Source of the DNA: Melieria omissa
Lineage: Eukaryota > Arthropoda > Insecta > Diptera > Ulidiidae
NCBI GenBank assembly: GCA_963971225.1
Contig: OZ020267.1
Span: 117,855,891-117,919,890 of the forward strand
Reading direction: 5' to 3'
DNA: 64,000 nucleotides
The notes beneath the pieces were generated by a model that was given only the letters and a program-made list of their open reading frames with translations, ran no database searches and was not told where the DNA came from. A program made the position numbers and the translations under genes. Of the stretch, positions 18,901 to 29,800 are shown piece after piece; the first letter of the stretch is position 1, and each line of letters starts with the position of its first letter.

Positions 18901-21708
18901 GGCAGCCCTGCGTTCGACAACCGCAACTGTCATCTGTCGTTGCATTGTGTTAATATTGTAGTTTAGTGTTTGCCATTTATGAAAATAGACCGATTTAGCA
19001 TCGCTCAACGTGTAAACATAGTGGAAATTCACTATAAAAATGGTGAAAATTTGAGCACCACTTTTCGCGCACTAAGGATGGATTTCGGACGTAACGGAAG
19101 GCTTATTTTGTCAATAATTTCCGATTTATTGGCGAAATTCGAACTAACCGGTTCTGTACAAGATGTACAGAGGCCAATATGTAATCGCCCTGCTCGTTCG
19201 GCTGAAGATATTGCTGCTGTAGCTGCCAGTGTTGAAGATGACCGTTACCGTCAATTCTAAACGTTATGGCCGTATGATAACCGAGTATTTCTGGCCAGCG
19301 ATCGAAGATATGGATGTGCAGGAGATGTGGTTTCAACAGGACGGCGCTACATGCCACACAACACGACCGAACATTACAGAATTGCGAACCAGGTTCGATG
19401 AACGCATAATTTCGCGTTTTGGTGATACCGATTGGCTGTCAAGATCGTGCGATCTAAACCCTTTGGACTTTCGTTGTGGCTACACGAAAGACCAAGTCTG
19501 TGCAGACAATCCGCAGACTCTGGAGCATTTGAGGGACAACATACGTGCAGTTCTTGGCGCCTTACAGCCTGCTATATTGTAAAAACGTCATCGAAAATTA
19601 CCTAAAAAGAATCGAAGTGTGCCTGGCTGCTCGTGGCGGTCATTTGAATGATGTCATATTCCATTACTAATGGCACAAACCAAATATTATTTTGATAATA
19701 AAGTTTCATCAAAATTCAAATTTTAATTGATTTTTTTTCTTTATTTACTTTTTTGGCTCATGATGAAAAATCCTATACAATGAAACGGACGCGACAGAAA
19801 AATATGAGGTTTGTTGAAGCTCATATATATATATATGTATATACAGGTGTCCCTCGTATAACGCGGTACTTCTACAACGCGTTTTCGATATAACGCGATT
19901 TAAAAAAACAGTTTTTTTCATTATGTTTTTTAATTTTTTAAATAAAGTATGAATTTTGATTTTGAGTTGGAATGTACATACATCTTTAATTTAGTACTTT
20001 ATTTTGGAAAAAGCTTATTGGAACACCCTAAAATTTTTATGAAAGCTAAGTCTTCTATAACGCGGAATTTTCCTGGAACGTAACCACCGCGTTATACGAG
20101 GGACACCTGTATATACATATACATGTAAATGAAGGTCACTTCAACTTTTCATGAACATAAGTTAAATTCAAGTTACATAACAGTAATAGCAATAAAAATA
20201 AGGAAAAAATAAAGTTGAAAGCTGTTAGTGTGGTTTATTTTAATTGTATTCTCTAATGAATAAGCGGCTCGAACAACTTCAATAAACTGACTGTCGAAAT
20301 ATGAGTTCAAATTCGTTTTCGCCGCCTTTAAAATGTACTACGTATTACCACAGAATAAACAGTATACAGAAGGCGCATCTGAAATAATTTTGCGATTTCA
20401 TTTCAGACACTGGCGGGAAGCAACAAAGGTCAGGAAAATGTAAAGGGAACCGAGAGAGTAAGCGTGAATTGATGTACACGCATAGATTCGATGGTTTTGG
20501 GCTTTATTCTCATTTCGACAAAAACACGCAATGTTGTTGCTTTCTGCAGCAAGCCTTTGGCTTTGGTGGTTGATTTGGCAAAACGATCGCCAAGGCAAAT
20601 TCAATAGGTAGTTGCAGCACCAGGACTTATTAAACTTTTTTCTTTGATATTTAGCACAACATTGTAGCAATAGTTTTCCACTTATTATCACTTTCTTAAT
20701 GCGGCTTGGTTGTTCCAATATTTTTACACATATGTTTATTTTCATTCTAGCCATTTGCACTTTTTACATCTATTTTACAAGCAGACCAAAAGAACTAATA
20801 AAATCCATTGCATTTTGGTTTTTTCCGTAGTTCTACCACCTTATTTATGCGCCTTGGCGATCGCTCAATAAGTTTTTCTATGCAAACTTTGCCTGTCCAC
20901 TTCTTGTTCTTGTTTGTAAAAAAGCAAGCGGAGCAACATCGCTTTGTTGCCCAACAACAACAACCACAGTGTGTGGTGCGCGGTCGCAGCTTCTCTCTCG
21001 TCCCCTTTACTGCTTCCCCCGCATCGACAAACGGGTCCTACCGCTGGAACTCGCAAAGACAATTTTCTTTACATCAGATGCGCATTCTGTATATTGTTTG
21101 TTCTGTGGTATTACAAAACCCATGCTACTATGATTTTTTAGAGCTTTGATTGTAGTATTCTTCGTAGTACAAAAATCCTATGTCAGGGGTACTAAACGAA
21201 CCGTTCGTTTAAGATTTTCTGTATTGCGTTTTATTTTCCATCTCAATCACGGCAGGGGATGCATTTGCACGAATAGTACGTGAGTCGCCGAAATTCGTCC
21301 CTTTTGGTGTTGGCGACTACTGCCGCTAATAAAACGAAACCCTTCTCGTATTCGTGATGGAAACGATTCGGTTTGTTTTCGTTCTCTGGTTTAATGTTGT
21401 ATGTAGTTTTAGGATTCAGCCGGGGAATTTACAACCATGAATTGTTTAATAAATTGTCAATTTATGTTTATTTACTTATAATTTTCTTATGCTACTTCCA
21501 TTTATTTCCAGGTTTCCACGTTCCACGAAACTCCTATTATGAACAAAGGTTTGTTAAGTTTTTGACTCGTATAAAGCACAGCCATAAAATAATAAATCAA
21601 GACTTTAAGAATATGCAAGAAACATTAATGTTGTACGAGCAAAAATGTCAATCTCTCAGAGATGCGCAATTGATTGCATTTATAAAAACTAATAAAATTA
21701 AGTTTTAA
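15924..21708 (+). CDS. Myb/SANT-like (trihelix) DNA-binding protein, three exons
   Basis: Exons are 15924-16171, 16240-16397 and 21512-21708. All junctions are GT-AG and phases agree (2, then 1), giving 603 bp, 200 aa plus stop. Residues about 8-80 form a Myb/SANT-like domain: FWLPSEIECMLNLIKDVQ at the start and TPTQIRRKWFQMKSAYLCF at the third helix. Exon 2 continues LLLIPERFRSIIARFVDTEY, then a Ser/Asn-rich linker; exon 3 (NSYYEQRFVKFLTRIKHSHK onward) looks helical and could mediate dimerisation. An AATAAAAAATAAA signal follows the stop at about 21757. Intron 1 is 68 bp, intron 2 is 5.1 kb and full of transposons. It could be a host gene or a transposon accessory gene, since 56-bp inverted repeats enclose it. 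Likely nuclear. Confidence 0.78.
16914..17828 (+). repeat. Two tandem copies of a ~125-bp unit, second one interrupted
   Basis: The unit runs from GGATTTGAACAAAAAATACT through GTTGCCTGATGTGGTGGTGA and TTTAGCGCCCG to CTTATTGCCAA. Copy 1 is about 16914-17040; copy 2 begins at 17041 and resumes after the insertion with GTGACTCCCATAAGGG up to about 17828. Confidence 0.75.
17092..17739. mobile_element. hAT-like fold-back element rich in CCACTAA motifs
   Basis: The ends are CAGACATGGGG and CCCCATGTCTG. Flanking 8-mers TGTGGTGG (17084-17091) and TGTGTTGG (17740-17747) are a duplication with one mismatch; the neighbouring tandem copy shows the empty site. The interior is two successive palindromic blocks, about 17100-17350 and 17460-17710, built from ACCACTAAATAAATTTTAGT and its complement. 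It would fold into long hairpins. No coding capacity. Confidence 0.75.
18317..18649 (+). repeat. Solo LTR of the Gypsy family
   Basis: It starts TGTAACGATGAGG, has GACAAGTATAAAAGGCAGC (TATA box near 18459) and ends TTTTCGTAACA. It closely matches the 5' LTR at 2608-2990 but has no internal region, so it formed by recombination between LTRs or is an LTR fragment. Confidence 0.82.
18871..19775 (+). mobile_element. Mariner/Tc-related element, internally deleted
   Basis: The inverted ends are TAGGGTTTTTCATTTCGAAC and the complement of ATGATGAAAAATCCTA, with TA on both sides (18869-18870, 19776-19777). 18970-19260 encodes an N-terminal helix-turn-helix-like segment (IAQRVNIVEIHYKNGENLST). 19229-19582 encodes the catalytic part with WFQQDGATCHTTRP and DNPQTLEHLRDNIRAVLGAL, as in insect Tc3/mariner-like transposases. 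The two parts are in different frames with the middle missing, so it is inactive. Confidence 0.82.
19844..20109. mobile_element. pogo/Tigger-type MITE
   Basis: Terminal inverted repeats CAGGTGTCCCTCGTATAACG at both ends, flanked by TA (19842-19843 and 20110-20111). The CAG start, TA target and CCTCGTATAACGCGG core fit pogo/Tigger-derived miniatures. 266 bp, non-coding. Confidence 0.85.
20348..21108. mobile_element. TIR element of the CCACAG family, 5-bp duplication
   Basis: The left end CCACAGAATAAACAGTATAC and the right end ...TTTGTTCTGTGG are inverted. The 5-mer TATTA flanks it (20343-20347, 21109-21113). It is the same family as 6003-7974. Near 20800-20845 it holds an end fragment resembling the CAAGG-type hAT MITE (ACCACCTTATTTATGCGCC). 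No transposase seen. Confidence 0.8.
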
Positions 21709-21817
21709 GTGACATTTGGAAATTTGTTTTAATCTTATCAGTGTGTAATAGTTAATAAAAAATAAAAAAATAATGGTGCATTGTGTATTTATTTGGTAGC
21801 CGTGGAAACTTGAAAAG

Positions 21818-21873
21818 AAAATATGTCAGGCATGGCGACCTATATGATCGCTACAGGCAATTAAAAAATAAAT
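21818..21873 (-). repeat. Right copy of the 56-bp inverted repeat
   Basis: Complement of 13258-13313 with three mismatches, 110 bp downstream of the SANT gene stop codon. See the left copy for interpretation. Confidence 0.75.
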
Positions 21874-22639
21874 TGCGGTCGCGTGGCGGTCTATCTGTTC
21901 GGGGCATCAAGGAACAGTAGGGCGAGTACGACCTTTTACAAAATTATTTCCCAAAAAAAAAGTTATGTAAGCATATAATAAGTTATTTAGTTTAACTATT
22001 ATATATTTACTACATACATACTTATCTTAGAGTGATTTAGATAGAGGTATTGCCATTTAATATAATTAGATATCTATATTTTATTAATTCATATTTTAAT
22101 TATTTCATCAATATAACAATATTATTTTTTTTATTAAAAACGATCAGGTATTCTGTACATGGGTACCATACATTTTAATTTGAAGGTCATCTTTAAATCA
22201 AATCTGCGTTCTCTTTGAAGCGACGCGATGAAATTCCTTCAGTAATGAAATTACTACTGTCGCGCCCACAAAAGGTTACCCAAATGATTTTCTGTAGTGC
22301 GTCTTTCGGGAACCTCAGATAATGTTTCGCGAGTGAATCTATGGCTTACACAAAATTTGTAAATACTTGTTAAATATTAGCAACGCAACACATGGCACAA
22401 AAATCACAAATAAGTTAGATGCTTTGTTTGTATTATTTTGCCGACATTGGCCTACTACACACTTCATTGTTTACGTGTTGTTTTTTTTTACAAAAACTCG
22501 TTGCAAACTGTTTTCACGACATCGTTAATTCCAAAGCTTCCACACCGTTTTGGTCAAAATTTTGAGTTAAAATATAGAACAGTTAAAAAAAATGCCATTG
22601 GCCAAACAAATATTTCATAACGAATTAAAATAACTTTAA
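21874..22639. other. No recognised feature
   Basis: AT-rich intergenic sequence; no coding exon or bounded repeat identified. Confidence 0.35.
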
Positions 22640-23159
22640 CCCTTTCCTTCCCGAATTATGAAATAGCCATAGAAACAAATTGGAAGTTGGTTATTTGAAA
22701 CGAGAGAACTATTTAAAAGTATTTTGCATCATATTTAAAATGGTTTCGACTTTCCAGTGGGAGGTGCGAGGAGGAGGTAGCCTTACTACACTAGACTACA
22801 CTGGGCTTTTATGAAGCAAAATTAAAACATATTTTATATGAAAACAAAATGTCCCTTATTTACAAGTTTTTATAGTTATTTGTTAGAATTTTAGAGTTAT
22901 TTGGTGTCCTTTGTTAAACATAGAGCAATATTACATTTTTGCCATTTAATTCTGCTGCCCTGTCGAGCGGGAACCGTTGCACAAATGTTAACAATTTTCA
23001 ATGTTCCCATAAAAACAAACTACATATTTTGCTGAAAAAGCTCAGAACAATGTTTCTTTTAAGCGATACAATTCATAGAATGGGGAAAAATCGAAAATTA
23101 TACATCGAAATTCCAAATTTAAATTTGGTAGCCATATGGCTACCATGGGAAGGATAGGG
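22640..23159. mobile_element. piggyBac-type MITE (TTAA)
   Basis: The inverted ends are CCCTTTCCTTCCCG and the complement of GGGAAGGATAGGG, each adjoining TTAA (22636-22639 and 23160-23163). A TTAA duplication and a CCC-start TIR are characteristic of piggyBac-derived elements. No transposase domain recognised. Confidence 0.78.
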
Positions 23160-23826
23160 TTAAGGTGCCTAATTGACAAAATATTCAAATTTAATGCTTT
23201 ATTTTTTCAAGATGAAGACATAATACAAGGAGAAGCACAACTTTATTTTAGTAAAATTTTGCACAATTTATTGAAGAATTTGCTGGAATGGATTAAACTG
23301 TAAAAAAATATGTTCATAAACGTGTTTTTAGTTTTAAAAAGGAATATACGCACCAATAATAAATATATATTATAAGCTGCAATGGTCACCTTTTAAATCT
23401 TCACTTCTTTTATCATTCTTGCTTCATCGACTTCTATTGCTAAGTACTTATGTATTTGGGAATGGCCCAATCGTTACTGCAATCTACAAACGTCATTCGT
23501 TAACGATAACGAATTTCAGTCGTAGAAGACTTGGGAATCGCACTACAAATTAAAAAACTCCTTTCAAGGTTTGTATTAAACTCTTTCTTGTGACTTTTAA
23601 GATGATTTGAATAGTAGTGCCCCACCCAATCTCTGTAAAAGTCAACCTACAGGCCACTTGTCCCGTGAAAACGTGCGTTATTATTATTATTTGTTTGTTA
23701 TAAGGTGACATACTGAGTTCTTGGTAAACAGTGTAGAAGACGTATTAGTATTATGTTTACTTTAGTATCACAGTAGATGTACACATATACATATATCCGT
23801 TAATAGACAACTTTATGATCTTATCT
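23160..23826. other. Region downstream of the DRAM-like gene
   Basis: AT-rich sequence past the 3' end of the minus-strand gene. On the minus strand, possible polyadenylation signals are not obvious; nothing else recognised. Confidence 0.35.
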
Positions 23827-26800
23827 CTACAAAGTAATTGAATAGGAAATTATTGTCAGTTGTGGGTGATCTAAAATCACATCTCGAAATTCGTTGGTGA
23901 AACTCAAAATGTAGAAAGAGAATATCGTAGCCACTATCCACTCAGATACGGAGCTAACCACATGGTAATACCAACCTCCATCTGAAGGATACCTGTAAAA
24001 ATAAAAACCATCAAGCAATTCATAAAATATTAACAAAGAACCCTAGCAAGATTCGAAATATTTACCATTGTCTTGGGTTCTCGCCTTTGAATAAAATATG
24101 CGACATTACGCCGGTGATAGCAAGTAAAATGAACAGTATTGTACAGCATATAGCCATACCTAACCGAACATGAGCAAACAACTTTGAACCCGCTATGGGA
24201 AACACCAAGTAGGAAATGATCGCATGCATCCAAAAGTATATTGTACCACAGCCAAAGCAACAAAATGCACCAATAAAATGCACAATGCGGACATTTGTTT
24301 CCTGAAAATTTGCCACAATACTTATGCCAAGACAGGAGCTCAAGCCAAACCAGACAGCAATGCGATTATATCGAAGCAACTTGGATCCCAGGTCGGGGTG
24401 ATGACAGTGTAGCTGCAATATTTGGCGGTAACGAATGTAAATGGTAATACCAACTGAAAAATAATGGAAATAAATAGATTAGTTATGAACGTATACATAT
24501 ACTGTTACATTGTACCTATGTATCCATGTACTGTCACATTGTACATGCATTCATAAGCAGTAAGCAAAATTCATTTACGATAAGGAAATGTCTGCCTGCA
24601 GGAAATGTCACTAATTTTAAACTAATTTATAACTGGTTTTTTTCTGTACAGTATTGATTACAAATTAGTTATTTTGCTTGAAAAGAAGTAACTATTTTAA
24701 CGTGGCGATGTCCTAGCAGCATATCAATTGTCTACCTCTGCATGACTTTCCAAATAGTTTATAACTATTTGTTTCTTGTGGTTGAGCAGCCGCCGTAGCT
24801 TTGCTGGCTAGTGCGTGGGGCCGCGAGTCAAATGCGACGCTCGAACCCAGGTTGAAGACTCCGTTGATGCTAACACCGAAAAAAATAAAAGCAATAATTT
24901 TTCTTTTGGCGGCTTTCCTCTCAGCAGGAAATGGCAAACCTCTGAGAGTAATTGCCTATGAAAAAGCTTCCAACTCGCCGTTCGGAATCGTATAAAATCG
25001 CATAAAACTGTAAGTCCCTTCCAACCCTGTTCAACTTCGCACGCACAACACGGATGGTTGCGGGTAGCTATGCCTTAGTAGGCCCCAATCCGGAGAATAT
25101 TTTAATATATTTTAATTTTAATGCAATAAGCAATAATCAGCATGATTTATATTTATTGCTTTTTGTCAAGTGTCACTTCAAGTGACCCACTTAAAATTCC
25201 TTGGAATCATTTTGCACACTGCGTTGCACCAAACATTTCATAATCAAATCCGCCCTTTCGGCATAATTCTCATTGCCGAAATCGGACTTAATCACAGCCA
25301 CTTGAACGCAGACTAACTGACGACACGTTTTTCCTTTGGTCACCGCTCCCTGCAGAAAAAATAGCTGACGCGCCTGCAACGTTTTCTCTTTGGTTTACGC
25401 ATGCATTGAGTATTATAAATAGTTGGTTGGTTGGTTAAGTGGCTGTCTCTGTATAAGACACACTTAAGCCTATGGGCCCGTTGGGATACCACAAATACTA
25501 CCCGTTTGAAATGTGTATGCAACACTGTTTTTCCAACATGTGATACAACACACATTTCAAACGGATGGGGAAAGGAAGGGAGGGGACCATAGTTTAACGC
25601 CGAATCCGAACGGCGATTGGCAGTTTTTCTTTCACACTTGGAGGTTTTGCCATTGCCTGGCAAGAACGCACTTGTGCGATTCTTGTCATTCTCATCAGCT
25701 TCGTGTGGATAGCGATAGAAGTAAATGAGTGTTTTTCCCAGCCCAAGCTAGGAATCGAACCTGGGGCGCTCGGTTTGAGAAGCCAGCGCGTTACCCGCTG
25801 AGCTATCGAGGCCGTGTAGCGCGCAGCCTAGTACTATTTATTATTATAAATAGTACTAGCAAACAGAAATAAAGGCAGTTGAGGATTGACAACTCCAGAA
25901 AGAAGTGTTTTATTCAACAACAAACACGGAGGACAACCGCGTAAGGTCAAGTAAAGATTATTCCATTTTCTTCACACTGACGATTAACGCGAAAGCCAAT
26001 CACAAATTCGAATTAAACCAAAACTGGCGACGAGGATTGGATTGGGTATCAAACCAATCGATTAAAACCCATTTACCAACATTTTTCTTTACAATGAAAA
26101 GATCAAAAAATTAAAGTGAAAGCAATAATGCACAACAAATGCAACAATTAAATAATAAAGATTATTATACAAGTAAATAAGAAACAGAAGACACTGTCCA
26201 TACGATTAAACAAAAAAAACAACAACAACAGAAACACCTAGAACCCGACCGATGTCGTAGAACATCGAAGTACACAGCAAGTTAGAATCCCTAATCGCAG
26301 TGATCGACAACAGGATCCAACTTTACTCCACTGAAGACGAAAGGCCGCAATACCGAAATACTGGAAACATTTTAAAACATCAGAAGCCGCATTGTGAAAC
26401 AACACAACAACAAAAGGGCAACATTCGCAACCAGAACAACCAGAGCAGTACCAGGAACATCTCCAAATTAAAGAACCACAACCACACTGCAGCAACAAAA
26501 TAAACATCTGCGAATGAAATAACAGAACCAATGAAATCAAGTTTGATATGTAGAAACCCAGACTCATTGGAAAGGGCCATCAACATATTGTTCGACGCAG
26601 AATACGCACACTTAGGAACAGGTGGAAAGTCCTACCGTAATAACAACAACAGACAAAACCCTAACAGCAAACCAAACTATCAAAATCCTAATAATAGGAA
26701 CGGACAAAATTACAATCAAAACCCTAATAACAGAAATATCCAAAATTACAATCAAAATCCTAACAATAGACAGAACTATAATCCTACCAACAGACAAAAT

Positions 26801-29800
26801 TACCAAAATCCTTACAACAGACAGAATTATAATAACCATACCAACCGAAACCAGCACAATAGACAGAATCAATACAACTATAGAAAACGAAACTATAATA
26901 ACGGACCTACCTACGGACTTACGGACCTACCTATAATAACTGATCTTCAGTTTTGCTCAATGTCCAAGTTTCGCTGGCGTATGTTAGCACCGGTGCAATC
27001 AGAGTACGGTACATTAACATTTTGACTGATCTATCGAGTGTGTGACGTTTAAAAGTAGTAGCCGTATTTGTTAGCGGCTATAATCCTTTGGTTTACTTCT
27101 GCTGATATGTTAATCACATTACTTACTTACTTACTTACTGAACTGGCCATAACAACCCGTTATCGGGTTACGGCCTGCCGCAAAACTTCTCTCCAGGCGC
27201 CTCTGCTTCGCGCGTGCCTCCTCCAGTTGGTCACACCAAGAGATACCAGGGCCTCTTCCACTTGGTCTTTCCACCGGAGACACGGCCTCCCTCTTCGCCG
27301 TCGACCTCCAACCATCGCATCGAATACCTTTTTCGCCGGAGCTTCATCGTCCATGCGGCAGACATGACCGAGCCAGCGTAGCCGCAGGATGTTTATTCGC
27401 TGCGCTACGTCCATGTCCTTATACAGCTCATACAGCTCGTTATTGGTTCGTATGCGATAGTCGTCACCAACACGAACAGGGCCGAAGATTTTGCCAAAAC
27501 TTTCCCGTAATGATAATGGGCACAATAGATCTTTTAGGTCGCAGTGCACATTCCCCGCCAATAATAATATGTTTTTATTCATTTTTATTGATAACACAAA
27601 CGAACGACAAGATGATTTAATAAAAACATGATGAATGTGTTCAGGAAAACATTTTTGTATTCATTACACTGCACAACAGCATGTCTGTTGCATGGAGTTT
27701 TTTACATGAATCTGAATCGTTTTTCCACGCTGTTTTCAAAACCATACTCCGTTTTTATGTAACAGCTCTAGTTTTTGCAAAAAATGGGCGTGTCACTTTT
27801 TCGAATTTTCCTCGGTTTTTTTCTCGTTTTCGACTGTTATTTCTGAACCAATAACCCTATAGACATGATTTTTATATCGTTGCACTTACAACATTTCACG
27901 CCATCTTTCCTGACATTAATCAATTTTATGCGTTCTAAATGGGCGTGGTAATAAGGTTTCAAAGTAAGAAAATATTGAATTTCAAGGCGTTTTTTCTGAT
28001 GGCGAAAATTGTACAGATGTTTCATAAATCAAGTTTCGAAGTATATGAATATCTTAAGAAGAAACATCAAGCAATACAACACAGCCAAATTATTTGGCGG
28101 AATACACATTCGCATCGAAATAATAACAAAACTTTACCATAGCGATTTTCACCTCTTTTCATACTTTTTCCTTAAAAAATTAGGAGCCTCAAAATATGCT
28201 CTTTTATATGTTCCACTTATAGTTTGGAATACAAGCAAAAAACAAAAATATTTTGAATTTCTCGATACAAAAAAAAATTAAAAACTTTGCATATTTTCAG
28301 GCCCCTAATTTTTTAAGGAAAAAGTATGAAAAGTGATGAAAATCGCGATGGTACATTTTTCCTGTTATTTCGATGCGAGTGTGTATTCCGCCAAATAATT
28401 TAGCTGTGTTGTATTGCTTGATGTGTCGGCTTTCATTATACACCTAACTCGTTAATGGTTTTACAAAAAATGTGTATGATTTTGACCATCAAAGAAAACG
28501 CCTTAAAATTCAATTTTTTCCAACTTTGAGGTCCAATTACCGCGGCATTTTAACATTTATAAAAATAAGTTGCATCGGAAAAGAAGCCGTGCGGTGTTGT
28601 TAATGCGATAAGGTGAAAATCATGTCAATCGGTTTTTTTGTTTAGAAACTACGATCGAAAATATGGAAAAAGTAGAGGAAAAACTGAAAAAATGACAGGG
28701 TACCTATATCTCACAAACTAGAGCTGCTAGAAAAAATCGGAGGGTAGATTCGGAATCAGCCAAATTAGTAAGAAACAGTAGAAAAACTCCATGCAACAGA
28801 AAAAAAGTGTTTTTTTGTTGCGCTGTGTTATTAAATATCTTTGATGCGACTGAATTGACTGAAATAATTTAAATGAAATCATAACCATTACAAACATTCC
28901 CAATTAAATACATTTCTACACATATTCACCATCGATAGCAAAAATTTCAACCGTCTTACAATAGTTTTACCACTTTCACCACACAATGCGTAATTATTCA
29001 CCACGGTACGCAAATAACCTCATTTGTTTATAAAAAAAATTTCACGGAAAGTCGCGCACAATGAAGGAAAATTTGCAAACTGGCCCAAAACGCAGTGATT
29101 GCAGCGTTGACTGCAAAAAGTCACGGACTTATTGACCCGCCCTCGTGTACGCGAAAATTTTGTTTTTTACAAACATTTATTAAAACCGGATTTCTTTTCT
29201 CGAAAAAATCTATTATTAAGCTATTATAAATTTGCTCCCATATTATTTCGCTTATAACTCATTGTTGGCACATATTACATACCTAATAATATGCCATCAG
29301 GCTCTGTGTGCAGATTAACCTCGAGCGTTTGTACAGGGGGCAAGACATGGTCATTTGTTCTGACAGTCAAGCAGCCATCAAAGCATTAATCTCGTATGAG
29401 ATCACCTCAGGGTTAGTGCTGGAATGCATAGAAGCATTGAATAAACTGGGTACAGATAACCAGGTTAAAATCCTCTGGGTTCCAGGACACATAATGAGGA
29501 GGCTGCCTTGCCTTGCTAGAACTGGGGCAGCTATGATCCCCCTTGCACCAGAACCTTTCATCGGGCTGGGCAAAAGCACTCTAGCAGAGTCACTAAGACT
29601 TGAGGAAAGAACCAGGAACGCAGAACACTGGTCAAATGCCACAGGTCTTAGACAATCGAAAATCTTCATCAAAGGTTATACATCCAGATGGAGTGAAAAA
29701 TGCCAGACTGGGAAAAACCCAGCTTAGACTGGTCACCGGGCTGTTAACCGGACACTGCAGGATGAGGAAACACATGCACACAATCGGAGTAGAACAGGTA

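Larger units (their letters stand above)
16398..21511 (+). other. Second intron of the SANT gene, filled with repeats
   Basis: The donor is CCAG|GTATGT and the acceptor is a pyrimidine tract with TTTATTTCCAG|G. Inside are a TIR element with tandem units and a hAT fold-back (16800-17930), a solo LTR (18317-18649), a mariner-related copy (18871-19775), a pogo-type MITE (19844-20109) and a TIR element (20348-21108). The stretches 16440-16790 and 21110-21500 show nothing recognisable. Confidence 0.7.

Noticed and set aside
26612..26872. Ile/Val-rich 86-codon minus-strand frame that looks membrane-like
   Set aside because: It is the complement of the Asn/Gln-rich Gag tail; codon composition explains the hydrophobic pattern.
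27121..27600. 145-codon minus-strand frame as one protein
   Set aside because: Only the part from FGKIFGPV on is RTE-like; the first ~45 codons come from an unrelated LOA-like 3' UTR scrap and flank.
28009..28281. 90-codon open frame
   Set aside because: Lies in the non-coding palindromic element and is not conserved in frame in the copies at 50305-52637.
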